Assembly (NCBI GenBank): GCA_013398955.1
Contig: VWPU01004617.1
Location: 1 to 64,000, forward strand
Direction of reading: 5' to 3'
DNA length: 64,000 nucleotides
Origin: Callaeas wilsoni
Taxonomy: Eukaryota; Chordata; Aves; Passeriformes; Callaeidae
This document shows, in pieces, positions 24,101 to 34,714 of the stretch; position 1 is the stretch's first letter, and the number at the start of each line of letters is the position of its first letter. A model generated the notes under the pieces. The model ran no database searches. It was not told the DNA's origin and was given only the letters and a program-made list of their open reading frames with translations. A program made the position numbers and the translations under genes.

Positions 24101-27100
24101 AAAATTTTGCAATTAAAGCAAAGTACTATAATTACGAATAAAGTTTCAAAAATGCAGCAACGGAGTTTGCTGACCCTAATTATTTTCTATCTGACTCACC
24201 TTGATGAGGAATGAACATCAAAGCTTAATTTGGACAAAACAGTTGAATAAGCACAATCAACTTGCTTTACAAATTTGCAAAAAAAAAAGGTTACTTTAAT
24301 AAAACAGCCCCAAAGTTCTGATGAAAATTTTAAGAGAGAGATACTAACTTTTGCATCTACTGGTAGGAAAAGTTAAAAGCTATAAAAATGGATGCTGGAA
24401 GACCAGACATTATTGCATTTTTAACTTTTACAAGGGTTTAGATAAGAAGAGTAGGAATTATAACTGTAGTCTTTTTCTAGCTTGAACACAGATAAAACCC
24501 AAATATTGATGCCATTTCTACTACTTATACTTTTAAATTAATACTCAGTACTTCTGTAAACCAAAGTAAAATCTATCTTGCATTGCCTGATCCATATTAC
24601 CAGTGACAAAGGTATTAAAAACAAAACCGTGTATTCAAGGAATATGAAAAGAAAGAGCAGGTGATATTGAAATATTTATTCTGGTAACTGATCTGACAAT
24701 ACTTCCACTGGTTGAATACCAGCTAGATTTTAGAGTTTATAGTGTTAAATTAAAACACAATAACTGTGAGCAAGTCTGCCACATTGATGTTTATAAATTA
24801 CAACCACACCTTTGTTATTTTACCTTAGTAATTTCAGGTACCAATTTGTATCATTATCCAGTGAATTAAAGAAAGAAACTCCATCATAAAAAGTAATTTC
24901 ACTGTTACCCCAAATGTAAATGGCATATTAAAATTTGCTATAAAAGTACAGCATTTGCCAATTTGAGATTAAAGTACTTTTGTTAACATCACTTAAAAAC
25001 CATTGCTATTCCTAATTAGACGGATATATATATCACCCCCTCCCATCATTTATTCCTGTAGTTTTGCCTAACAGAAACTGCTTCTCTAGCACATTAAGAT
25101 TAATATGCATTTAAAATACATTCATATTTCCATGAACTTATGATATCAAATTTGCCTCCAAAGAGTAATTTTTATTTATACATATATACATGCTACGTGT
25201 TTGAGCCGAAAAATTAAGAACAAGTGCTATGCATCTGATTATGCATAATAACATCATCAAGAAAAATTAAGTAACACAATTTAAAATCATTACTGTTACC
25301 TGGAATAACTGAGGTAAAGCTTTCACTGTGAGACAGAACCATATTCCCAGCTTGCATGGAAGTAAGTCATGCCATTGTGGTTTGTCCAGTACCCTGCAGT
25401 CAAATAAAATTGTAGGTTTTTCATTATTGCCACACAATCTCAAAGCCAGAACTTTCCCATTATCCTTTAAGATGATTAACACTTGTCAACTCGCATAAAA
25501 GTCTAGATACATAATAACAAAGATACATTTTAAACATTTAATTCAAAATATGTAACAGCTAACTTCTAATCATTGCTGTATTTTGATCTCCTAAAATGAC
25601 TTTTCTTCAAGAAAATAAATTCATAAGCCACATAATCACTTCAGTTTAAATAAAAAACCAAACCAAAAAACCACTCAAGCCTCAACCAAGTGTTCACAAG
25701 TGCTGACAACCAGATATGAAGACTGTAGCATAAACAAAACAATACATAAAAATTAATGTCATTTGCAGTTCACTGGAGCATTACTCACTGATGTCATCAG
25801 GAAAGACGACAGGCAGAATGGTCTCTGATCTCCATCCCTCATTGATCCAGTTCATGCCCCTGCTGTGTGAACTATTTAAACCTTTTATTTCTTTCTATGA
25901 ATCAATAGAAGAAATAGTGGTATCTTTCGGAGTGTCCTGAAAGTCACTATTTCCCTATGTCTTCCTTGACAAACAATGCGTTAGAAGCCTTTACAAACAC
26001 GCTGATTTTTAAGTTCATCAAATAAAAAGCATTTAATCAGACAAGCATTAAAACCTCATAAAAACTCCTTGCTTTGTATAGTAATAAATTAAAGCTCAAA
26101 CAGATTGAAATTTGTTAACTGTAATCAAAGGCAAAAACCCTTAAAGAAGGAAAAAGTTCTAAAATCTTCTAAAATCAACTTGTAGAAATAATACCCTTTT
26201 AGAAGACAGATGCCTTTAATTCAGCCTTAATCTTTCAATGATTATTGATCTTCTAAATAAACACTACATTTTTATTTACAAATCCAAACCTGAAAACACA
26301 TCTACACGGACACACTTCATATCAGCAATGGCTGTTACTAAAAATACAGTTCTTTTTCTCACAGAGTATTTCAAAGATAAAAAAAAAAAAACCAAACCAA
26401 ACAAACAAAAAAAACCCCAAAAAAACAAAAAACCAAAAAAACTAAATCAGTAGCTGACAGAATGTTATAAAATGCAGGAAACAAGAGAGATCTTTCCCAC
26501 CTTTCATTTTTGTCTAGAGCAGCAAGTTTGGCTTCATCTGTACTCCTGCCGCCGGTTTTTTTCTTCTTCTCCCTCTTTTTTCTGCTAAGCAGTTCATCCT
26601 TGATGTAGAAAGAACTACGGTTACAGGTTATCATTAGCATGTAAACCGCAAATGTTACTGGGACTCTTCTGTGAAGGGTAAACAGTAGAGTAGCATTTAT
26701 GCAAATGTATCTGGGGTCCTACATGATTAAGTAAAATGATCTATCTTAACAATAACTGTTGCCATGGTATCCAGTCTTTAAACACACATGAAGTCCAGTT
26801 CTGTCAGTCATGTGTATCTCCATAGCAATCAAAGTTTTCTAAGAGGAGAAAGCATTCAACTTGCCTCCTTTCTCATTCATCAACTTCAATAATGCAGCAG
26901 AAAATAAAAAAAGTAAATAGATGCTAATGTATGAATATTTTTCAAGTTATGCTTAGTTTTTTTCTTAGTCTACTAAGTGCAACAGACTTTTATATGACAA
27001 AAACCAAAATTATCAAAAAATAATGTGATTTATACTGCTTACCAATTCCAACCCTGTTAAGGAATACCCAAAACAAAAAAGCATTTAGCTTAGAACAAAG

Positions 27101-30100
27101 GCAAAGCAAGTATGACTTCTAAACAAATAAAACCTGATTATTTTTAAAACCTAGATATGACTACAGTAGCATATGATTCTTCATCAACAAATGATAGAAG
27201 ACTTTTTATTTCTCTTCTTCCTTCCAGCTAAAAACCCAGGACCAGGTCTTGCAATTTATTACCAATTCCAGAAAAACTAAGTAGTTTTTAGATTACTATT
27301 TCTGAGATGCTGAATATCTCATTCTGTAATTATCATCATTTTAAATATAATCATTTTAAAATACAAAAAATCCAAATTCAAACCAGGGGAAGTGGTAGAG
27401 ATCTCTATAATATGCAAACTTCTACAGAAAATTCAGTAGTAATAATTGAAGCAAGTTTGATTTATTACCAATACTTACCAGCTGTTTTTCCAGGTAGATT
27501 GACCAAACCACAGCATAATGACCCACTGTGAGTATAATGAACAAGAGTAATGCCAGCTCAGCATTGCTCATTTTTCTCACCCGCCTGTAGTAGAACACAG
27601 GCTGTCGCCAATCTGGTAGTCCATTGATCAGAATATCATCATACCTACAGTAGCAAATACAACAGGCTTTCATGGAGAGCTAAAAATGAAATAAGCCAAA
27701 CCATCCAATTATAAAACAAAAGCTAATCCACAGAGTGCTTGAATAATACACACACACAAAAGATCATTTAGTAATTTTTTTTTTGAGAGAGCAATGTCTT
27801 GTTTTGTCAGCAGATAGGCTTGCATGTGGAAACAAACAGGCTCCAAGCACTGGGGCGGGGGGAGAGGGGAAATTCAAATGTTCTTGCAACACTCAACCCC
27901 CTCCCCCTCCAAGTTCATTCACTTTTGAAGTAAGAGACTTCCAGAAACGTCGATGTGTTCTACATGCTCAGTAATCAGTGGGTCAGTCTCCATGATCGAA
28001 GTAAGTAACAACCCACTAACAACTAAATCGGTAGCCGGGAACAAATGTCTCAAACACTAGAAACCCTTTTTTCTTTTACAAATTAAATGCATAAGTGCTG
28101 GGGGGAGGGGAGAGGTATCTCTGCTTTTTAGTTTTGTACTTTAGTACTGCAAAATCCATTAGGTAAAAACATGCCAGACTTATCATACCTTCTTTGTAAG
28201 ATAAGAGTTTAAGTTAGAGGCTTGATATTGATGTTTGAAAACAAAGTTCACCAGTTTTTGATTTTCTATTTGAAACATTGTCTTCAAAATCAATCTATTT
28301 TAAAACTGTTTAATTACTAACCCTACCAACTGTAGGGAAACTATTTGATGACAATCCCTTTTCCTTAACACAAATGTCTTGAAATATCTTAGGATGTCTG
28401 AGGTCTTTTATTTACAGTACTTGATCAATTTAAAAATAAACAAACCACAGATATGCAAACCAGATTTTTTAAAATTAACTTTTAAGAGTAAAGTTTCAAA
28501 CAAAAATCTCTACAGTAAACTCAAAAACCTGTGTGTTCAAGATGCACAACCTGTTAATCTTAAATTGAACGCAACTCATTACATATTCTAATCACACCGT
28601 TTCCAGAATTAAATCTGTACTGAAAGGCCTAATTTGGTGCAACACATTGACCAAAATATTTTAATTAAAAATATTCTGAGTTAGTCGCAGGCCTAATTAC
28701 AGGAATAGAAATAGGGCCTATATTGTCATGCAGGTCAGTAGAACTCAGTAGTAGGTTTTTCTCAAGTAAATTGACCAATCCAGGAATAATAGCGCAGCTG
28801 CTAAACTGCCAGTCTTGACATGTAAATCAATTTAAATGCAACAACTGCACTAGCTACTTTGATAGTTATTAAATTGATACCTTGGAGATGTACTAAAAAA
28901 AAAACTTCCACAAGCAAATTCATTTTAAGTTGGAAAAGAAGCAGTGGTTTTCAATTTAAAAATATACCTTAATAGAGTGCATATCTGAAAAGCTAACTTC
29001 TGATAAAACATTTGTTCAAGTTGGCACCATTATTTCTGCATAAAAGATTTAACACCTCAGGATTCTGCTGTGTTCTGAATGATACCAGAAGTAAAATTCA
29101 TATTACAAAATTCTATCTTCCATTACAACTATGAGAATACTAAGGTTAACGTCTATTATTGTAAAATTTGAACCAATAACTTTTTTCCTTTCCCAGTAAG
29201 TCAGAACAAATTAACTACTGATACCTTAATACAAACTCTGTCCAGAAAAATCACTTATGATGTTATTTTAAAATTAAAATTTCTACTTAGCTTCTGTTTA
29301 AGAAATAAGTAGAAGTTTTAGCCTTTAAAAAATAGTAAGACATTTACAAGATTTTAGTGATAAGAGAATGTTTTAGAAACAGAACCATCTTTAAAACAAA
29401 TTAGGTTGATAACAAGGTTTTACATAAGATGTTCTTCCTTTGAAATCTTCAGAGAAATACATGTAGAATGTAATTTAATACTAATATACATTTATTAAGC
29501 AGTTGCTTTCTTATATACTAAGGGCTGTTAGTTGATGTACTGAAAAAGTGGCTACTGATTAAAAAAAGTCCATATATGCCGATGGTAACAATAGAGTAAT
29601 ACGTAAACCAAGATTTCATATTAACATTTGGCAACCATGTTCTGTTATAAATTATCTGTTAAGAAAAAATAAATGAAGACAGCAGAGCCTCTTGCATTAA
29701 GTGCTTTAAACAGCACTCGGTATTTACTAGGCTATGTCCGCTGTTCTGAACAACAGCCTGCACGGATTAAGTCTCAGAATCAATGCTCTATTGATTTTAC
29801 TATCAATGAGCATTATGGCTCACACGACTGGCCATTTTAAGGGAAGATAGCTTCTATTATAACCCACTTTTTAGAATATATACTGTTAAAAGATAAATCA
29901 CTGCTTTCAATAGTAATTAAGCTCTGTATTTGAAAAATAAAGATATCAATGATTTTTAGGGTTTTCAACTGGAAAATGATCCTACTGAAACTCAGAAGCT
30001 TCTATAATTTTTAAATCTTGATTTTCAAATTTAGAATGTGATTTAATTAAAAGCAAGTTTCTCATTAAAGAATTCCTGTATAGACACTTATATTAACTAT

Positions 30101-33100
30101 GAAAGACAGTTAATCCGTGTGCATCAAGAACTACATTTGAAATTTAATTACAAAGCCTTCTTTTGGCAACCTATATTAATTGTAACTCTTTGTAAGGAAA
30201 AAAAACCAAGCTGAAAAGAAGATATATCTGCAGGGTTTTTTTCCACAAACATATGCACGTAGAATACAGCACATTTTTCACATATGAGTATGCATACCAG
30301 TTGTCTCTGAAATGTAGCAGTCAACAAGCTAAAAAACCCCAAAGCACCAGTACAGAAACAGAAAGCCAAAAACATTCCTCATTTAAAACTATGTTGTATA
30401 TTTATTTTAAAACTCAGCAGTCTATAAAAGACTTGGTAGTCCTGTACTAAAAGTAACAAATTGCAAGATTATTACCATTTCTTTTTTTCTGTAAAATTTC
30501 ATAAAATAGTTTTTAGAGTTCTTTGTGAATCAATTACATTGCAAGTAAAAAATCCATTAACTGTAGTAACTAATTACAGCATCATCAATCTTAATATAAT
30601 TGTAATTTCTTTTCACTTTAAGAGAGCCACTGCATTTTATATTTCAAATAATTTCAGAGTTCTGATACAGTTTATATATGATATCCTTGAATTAATGAGG
30701 ACTATTCTGAACTACAGGAAGATTGCACTGGTGGTTTTTATTTTGGAGGGCCTATTTTCCTCAAACTGTCAAAGGCATCCAGCACAACATCAGCCAGAAC
30801 AATTTATACCTATGAATACAGGCATTTAATTATTAATGAGAACTAAGATAGACACCTTTCTTACTCTACACAAGTGTATTTTGATCCCTTTGCAAATGTT
30901 TCCTGTAATCAAGCCAACATTGTTACACAGGATAGACTTGATAGGTTAAAAAAAGCTCGTTAAAAAGATAATAAACAATGAAATTAAGATCAAAGATTTC
31001 TTTTGTGTGTAATTACAATTAACAGAAGTGCATAAAACTATTTTTTCATAAAGTAAGATAACCAAAGGCTAATAAAATTTATCACCTTCAAATTGATTTA
31101 CCAATAAATGACCTAAAGGTGAAGAGTATTTCAGGAAACGCACCTATCTCTAAAGATAGACCCTAAAGATAAAATTTTCTGTAGAATTTCACACTGGAGT
31201 GTGTATACAAAACAAAATATTGTGTTCTGCTGCATGTATGTTTAATGTTAAAACACTGCTACATTAAATGATGCTGCATGTATGCTTATTGTCCGAATAT
31301 TTGAATGTTTTGATCATGTATCACTCAAAAGTATGTAAGAGAGAATTACTAACACGGAGTATTACTATATTATATAGTACTACTAATGATACTGGTATAC
31401 TTCATGAGCAGCTATATAACTTTCTCAAAAAAGAAAACCACATTTTAAAGCCCAGTACTATCATTGTCAGTAGAGGAACTGTAATATTTTAAGAAAAGCT
31501 TCTGCCATCAGATAAAGTAAAAATTCACTGATAAATAAGAAAATGCAAAGGTTTTAGAGAAATAATTACATATAGCTGGCCAACAGATCTGCCTTTTTAA
31601 AACACTGTTTCTGTACTCACACAAATGAACAACACCTCCGACATTCACCAAGAATGACATTCACGGAGAAGGGGTTTTATTGTTTCAAAATGAGTTCATC
31701 ACTCTCTCGTACAGTGCAGGACCTTATTCCTGCCTTTGCTGGCTCCACTCTCTGTACACACACCAGGAATGATGCAGGATTACACCACTTTTGAGAGGAA
31801 CTGCAGGAGCCAGGTACAGCTGACTTCACTGCACAGAAGCAGAAGCCTGCTGCTCGCTCTTCTCTCAGTGGTGTAAACCCCTGCCACAAACCATTCAGGT
31901 GTCCAGTTGTGAAGGGATTCCCAGCTGAACTGCCAGTCTAAGGCTGCAGGGCAGTCTCTGCCCAGAGCAGGGGCTTGACAGTAAGCTTTGAGCCTCTTCC
32001 ACTATGTCAATCACCTCAAACAATTCAAAGCCAAATATCAACATTTAAAGTAGAAAGATTCCAAAAAGTAGTAACTCCCACCCTTTCCTTTGCTGTACAG
32101 CTGCAAGCCTCGAGTTACCTTACAAGAGAACCAATATAGCAGGGGGAACAGCTCCTGTCACACTTACTGAAGACTTGTATTGGAGACGTGCTACAACAAC
32201 GCCTTACAGGAGACACGACAGGCACCCTCCGTTTACAAGCTCAGCTGAGAGATTATCATTAGAATGTGCAATAAACCTGATCAATATAGGGCTTCTCAAA
32301 GCAATGAGACCATATAGCTCTGCTCTGCAAGTTATTTCTAAACTCTGCATATTATTTACAGAAAATCTCTGAAAGTAAACACTGTTTAATCCACTACATT
32401 TCTATTTATTCAGCTATAAAATCAGTATCAACCATACATCCCCACTGTGCAAGAAAAATATGACATTGTCTATGTACAAAATAAGTTAGTGAGAATTAAG
32501 TTAATCTAAGATAAAACAATCTACTGCTGCTTTAACTTCTCATTTGTAATCACTGATGCATTAATTAACAGTATTTGAGTAAGTTAGTCACATTTGTAAT
32601 GTAAGAAAGGCTTAAATCATACTTTTTGCAAGCTACTGCACCACAGTTTTGTGCAAAAAGCTTCAATTACAGCTGCAAGGAAATTCCTACAAGTTCCATG
32701 ATGGAGCTAAGTTCCAGAGAGGCAATACCCTGAAGTGTATGCAAACAATTCTATAAACAAAAAGTTGGGAAGATCTGGGGAATAACTCACTTTAAGTGCC
32801 CTGAAATCATTTAGCTAACATTTTTTAACTTTTGTTAAGTGTAACTTCACAATGAAATTCTCCTTAGACGGATGAAATAAAAAACCCCACAAATTTCCAA
32901 AAGTGCTTCTATGAAGTACATTTTCATGACACTTGAAGAGAGGATTATAAAAAAAGTAGATAATCTGTACTATAAACCCTGGACTCCTGCCAAGACATCT
33001 ACAAAGCCAAAATCCCTTCAAGAAATGTCTCATAAAACCCCGTTTAAAGACTTGTAAGCTGAAAGATGATCTACTAAAACACTAACCCAAAAGCAAAAGT

Positions 33101-34714
33101 CTTTCAGTGCCTCAGTTTTTCTGATAATCATTGGTTGAAACTCCTATTTGTTTAAAAAAAGAAAAAAAAAAGTTCAAAATATTCTTCCAGAAAGCAGATT
33201 AGCCCCAGGTTTCCAGTTCTTTATCCTACCCCTTCAGGTGCTGCTAGAACTGCTCCTGAAGCAGGCAACGACAACTAGCATTTATTTTAAAAATATACTC
33301 TGTATATCAAGGTTTGCACTATCAGAGATAATACACCTGAAAGAAAAAAAAGCCTATGAACTAAGCAACAGAAAACAATGCTGAAGACAACATACAACGG
33401 AAATAATCCTTAAATATCATGCAACAAGCCTTTTACTGATACAAGGAAGTATGACTGGCATTTGAAGAAGTGGCCAGTATTTTTTAATCACAGTTTTTAA
33501 AATTGACAACTGAGCAAAAAAGCTGATAGAATTGTTATGTATTTTTTAAAATTGCTTGAAATAACAGCTAGCTTTCAAAGTTCTTTCAAGTACTATTTTT
33601 AAAGGACAAAACCCAGTATGTCGTGGAAAAAATACCACCTTGCTCTTTAAGCCACATACGATCTTTAATTAAACAATTACACAGGATTTACTAACTTAAA
33701 TTATGGAAAAAAATAATCTGAAGTGTTACAACTAAGTCAAATAGGGCTTGAATATAGGTATGAATGCTTTATTTAAAAACCTGTGCCATTTAACTCACCT
33801 CTGTCTTCTTTCTTCATCCTTTAAAACCTCATAGATGGCTACCAACTAAAACAAAAAACCAAAAAGAAAACACAGAAATATTTTACTTTATGATTGAATT
33901 TATAAATTTTGAACAGTAGTATCATATTTACATTTGCCAACAAATGACCTTTGCTAGTTCCCACTTTTCCCTACACCACTAAGTAGCAAACTCAGCGTGC
34001 AAAAGAAACAGTAATATATTCATATACAAAGTGGCATCAGACACAAGTAACTCTTACACATGACTATCTTCCCATCCTCACATCTGTCAAACTGAGTCTT
34101 GTCTCACTTATACCTTAAATGTAAGTATCCCTTATTTCATCCTGAAGATCTTACTAAAATTAAGTAAGCTGTATTTAGCCTGAGGTACATTTTTAAAGGT
34201 AGAGCTAATTACAAAGTCATGTTATTTCAGTCTATAAATATTCAAAAATAACTAAAATAAATTATTTTCATTAAAATATGCCTATCTGGAACTTGTGTTG
34301 AGAACTAATCAGAAATTTTCCCCACTGCTTTTTTGAAAGTGCAAAACATATTTTCCTCCTGAGAGTACAAGTATTATGTTCAAATTATTTTTAATATACA
34401 GGTAAATACAAAATAGAAGTTATTCAATAAGTTAATTCCAAAAAAAGTGTACTTGGTTTTAGTCTAGCTACATCAGCAAAAATGTAATTCAATGTTTGAC
34501 TTACTAATTTCAAAGGTGTACCACGTTTCTTACTAAAACGTTCTCATAAAACAGCATTAACATAAAAATTCTATTTTCCCCTAAAACTTTTATTGCCACA
34601 CATTGCACTTACTTGCCTAAACTGTATTTCTGCATTTTCATCTTTATTCTTGTCTGGGTGTAAAATTAGAGAAAGCTTTCGATATGCTTTCCGAATGTCT
34701 GCAGATGAAGCATC
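5965..34714 (-). CDS. DNAJC1: DNAJC1, partial coding region (seven internal exons)
   Basis: DNAJC1 (MTJ1/ERj1) is a single-pass ER membrane co-chaperone. Its luminal J domain stimulates BiP (HSPA5), and its cytosolic side contacts ribosomes and carries two SANT domains. Seven minus-strand exons join at 34714-34613, 33845-33799, 27644-27479, 26598-26501, 25393-25300, 15897-15807 and 6131-5965. All introns are GT-AG. Joined, they make 765 nt, or 255 codons without a stop. Domain order: J domain from helix II onward with HPD, transmembrane helix, lysine-rich segment, [10 protein letters not shown] segment, charged helix, acidic pre-SANT stretch. Compared with my memory of the about 554-residue human protein, this is roughly residues 75-329. 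The start codon, signal peptide and SANT domains are outside the window. The identification is by recognition of near-identical segments, not by a search. Confidence 0.97.
11840..12420 (+). mobile_element. Probable ancient CR1/LINE 3' remnant
   Basis: The block at about 11990-12090 follows the part of CR1 ORF2 that reads, in intact copies, as a cytosine-rich 'wapqykkdi-leqrratk' stretch. It contains GAACATTATATGCA, then GAGTACAGAAGATCC, and TTATCATAAGAAAAGCTGC where intact copies read 'cttatgaggaaaggctg'. At 12384-12420, AAATGACCTAATGATGTCTC, followed by a CCTAGGTTTAATGAAA-type end, looks like the 3' terminus of an old CR1. The middle part, 12100-12370, is not recognisable. Limits and family are tentative. 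Confidence 0.45.
14260..14500. other. GC-richer island, unassigned
   Basis: A GC-rich patch with words such as GAGGGGAGGGCAGG, GTCACCGGCAGAC and GGTGGCCTGGAAGGCC, set in AT-rich intron. No repeat family or coding match was recognised. Confidence 0.35.
15807..15897 (-). CDS. DNAJC1: DNAJC1 exon encoding charged helix (probably exon 7)
   Basis: This 91-nt exon encodes 30 codons plus one base, beginning [15 protein letters not shown] and ending ELETLQ. It corresponds to the mammalian segment running from DAGQFYAKYKETRLK to ELETLQ. The composition is helical and highly charged, rich in Lys, Glu and Ala, and could form a coiled coil or a single alpha helix. The acceptor is a modest pyrimidine tract ending in AAG at 15900-15898. 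The donor GTGAGT starts at 15806. The final A joins AA of the next exon to make a lysine codon. No other frame here matches a known protein. Confidence 0.94.
19286..19545. repeat. Two G/T-rich low-complexity stretches
   Basis: At 19286-19380 and 19455-19545 the plus strand consists mostly of T runs and G runs (GTTTTAGGG, GGGGTTTTAGGTGG, GGTTTTTGGGTTTTCG) with few A or C. On the DNAJC1 sense strand they are A/C-rich. This is strand-asymmetric simple sequence of unclear origin. It has no regular period, so it is not a telomere-type array. Confidence 0.6.
20180..20480. other. GC-richer island, unassigned
   Basis: This patch of CTG/CAG-rich sequence is clearly more GC-rich than the AT-rich intron around it and contains several CpGs near 20431-20471. 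An open frame of 144 codons on the minus strand (20201-20635) runs through it. The encoded sequence is Cys-, Trp- and His-rich without recognisable motifs, and the frame is probably open by composition. It could be an old repeat or a regulatory element. Confidence 0.35.
25300..25393 (-). CDS. DNAJC1: DNAJC1 exon encoding conserved [10 protein letters not shown] segment (probably exon 6)
   Basis: This 94-nt exon adds one base to complete the arginine codon left by the previous exon, then encodes 31 codons beginning [16 protein letters not shown] and ending LFQ. The segment is cytosolic and moderately hydrophobic ([15 protein letters not shown]). It is strongly conserved in DNAJC1, but I know of no assigned function. 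The acceptor is ACTGCAG at 25400-25394 and the donor is GTAACA from 25299. The downstream intron is 9402 bp. The frame through this exon agrees with both neighbours. Confidence 0.96.
25394..26500 (-). other. DNAJC1: DNAJC1 intron, 1107 bp
   Basis: This is the intron between the exons at 26501-26598 and 25300-25393. The donor GTGGGA is the weakest of the seven by eye, and the acceptor is ACTGCAG. Its main feature is the A-rich simple-sequence tract at 26379-26446, read as a U-rich tract in the pre-mRNA close to the donor. Nothing else stands out. Confidence 0.88.
26379..26446. repeat. A-rich simple sequence (AAAAC/AACC-like)
   Basis: A tract of A runs interrupted by CC or C, beginning with about 13 consecutive A residues. 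On the DNAJC1 sense strand it is a T tract interrupted by G or GG, about 55 nt downstream of the exon that ends at 26501. It could be a decayed poly(A) tail or an independent microsatellite; there are no obvious flanking target duplications. Confidence 0.9.
26501..26598 (-). CDS. DNAJC1: DNAJC1 exon encoding lysine-rich ribosome-binding segment (probably exon 5)
   Basis: This 98-nt exon encodes 32 codons plus two bases, starting [16 protein letters not shown] and ending KNE plus AG of an arginine codon. The basic run just after the transmembrane helix matches the short charged cytosolic segment reported to bind ribosomes in ERj1. The second half ([17 protein letters not shown]) is clearly more diverged from mammals than the flanking exons. 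The acceptor ends in AAG (26601-26599) after a weak pyrimidine tract. The donor is GTGGGA, a weaker form than in neighbouring exons. An A-rich tract on the plus strand at 26379-26446, U-rich in the transcript, lies about 55 nt downstream of the donor. Confidence 0.95.
26599..27478 (-). other. DNAJC1: DNAJC1 intron, 880 bp
   Basis: This is the intron between the exons at 27479-27644 and 26501-26598, with a GTAAGT donor and a weak acceptor ending in AAG. The sequence is AT-rich with no repeat or RNA gene that I can recognise. Confidence 0.88.
27479..27644 (-). CDS. DNAJC1: DNAJC1 exon encoding end of J domain and transmembrane helix (probably exon 4)
   Basis: This 166-nt exon supplies one base to finish an arginine codon, then 55 codons beginning [14 protein letters not shown] and ending LEKQL. 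Residues 30-51 of the exon (coded at about 27491-27556) are an uninterrupted hydrophobic stretch rich in Leu, Ile, Val and aromatic residues, which is the single ER transmembrane helix. Before it lies a basic, tyrosine-rich stretch ([11 protein letters not shown]). In the known topology the J domain is luminal and everything after this helix is cytosolic. The acceptor is CTGTAG at 27650-27645 and the donor GTAAGT from 27478. The sequence appears nearly unchanged from the mammalian protein. Confidence 0.97.
31228..31284. repeat. 13-bp direct repeat enclosing a small inverted repeat
   Basis: TGCTGCATGTATG occurs at 31228-31240 and 31272-31284, 44 bp apart. Between them TTTAATGT (31241-31248) and ACATTAAA (31261-31268) are exact inverted repeats that could form an 8-bp stem with a 12-nt loop. 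The layout may be chance in AT-rich DNA. Confidence 0.8.
31680..31990. other. GC-richer island, unassigned
   Basis: About 300 bp with higher GC than the surrounding very AT-rich intron, rich in CTGCAG and CTGCTG words (for example GCAGAAGCCTGCTGCTCGC). Open frames on the minus strand show no known domain. Its origin is unknown. Confidence 0.3.
33799..33845 (-). CDS. DNAJC1: DNAJC1 short exon, J-domain helix III (probably exon 3)
   Basis: This 47-nt exon encodes [15 protein letters not shown] plus the first two bases of an arginine codon. It is J-domain helix III and the start of helix IV, continuing QFRQ of the previous exon as in mammals. The acceptor is TTTTAG at 33851-33846 and the donor is GTGAGT from 33798. 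It begins in phase 0 and ends after two bases of a codon. The next exon supplies the missing G (AG+G, Arg). At 47 nt it is too short to show as an ORF and is easily missed. Skipping it would shift the frame. Confidence 0.95.
33846..34612 (-). other. DNAJC1: DNAJC1 intron, 767 bp
   Basis: This is the shortest complete intron in the window, between the two exons that split the J domain. It has a strong GTAAGT donor and a TTTTAG acceptor. It is AT-rich throughout, with no recognisable repeat or RNA gene. Confidence 0.9.
34613..34714 (-). CDS. DNAJC1: DNAJC1 exon encoding J-domain core with HPD motif (probably exon 2)
   Basis: This 102-nt exon encodes 34 codons, phase 0 at both ends, starting [15 protein letters not shown] and ending at QFRQ. 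The HPD tripeptide that every functional J domain needs to stimulate Hsp70 ATPase is coded at 34652-34660. It follows the basic helix II (RKAYRKLS) and precedes the KNKDENAE loop. The acceptor is a good pyrimidine tract ending in CAG at 34717-34715, and the donor GTAAGT (34612-34607) is close to consensus. An open frame runs past both splice sites, but that readthrough has no homology. The partner is BiP in the ER lumen, known from the family. The residues before it (the YQFLGV-type helix I) must come from exon 1, beyond the window. Confidence 0.97.

Larger units (their letters stand above)
15898..25299 (-). other. DNAJC1: DNAJC1 intron, 9402 bp
   Basis: This is the intron between the exons at 25300-25393 and 15807-15897. 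Its donor is GTAACA and its acceptor ends in AAG. It contains a T run at 17219-17232, two G/T-rich stretches at 19286-19380 and 19455-19545, and a GC-richer island at 20180-20480. It also holds an A/T palindrome around 20943-20967 and long AT-rich stretches from 23500 to 25200. Open frames at 20201-20635 (minus, 144 codons) and 21401-21775 (plus, 124 codons) show no recognisable family. Confidence 0.85.
27645..33798 (-). other. DNAJC1: DNAJC1 intron, 6154 bp
   Basis: This is the intron between the exons at 33799-33845 and 27479-27644. It contains short C-rich and G-rich patches at 27853-27866, 27897-27908 and 28099-28113 and very AT-rich sequence from 28200 to 31560. A 13-bp direct repeat with a small inverted repeat lies at 31228-31284. 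A GC-richer island is at 31680-31990. No convincing exon was found. Confidence 0.85.
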
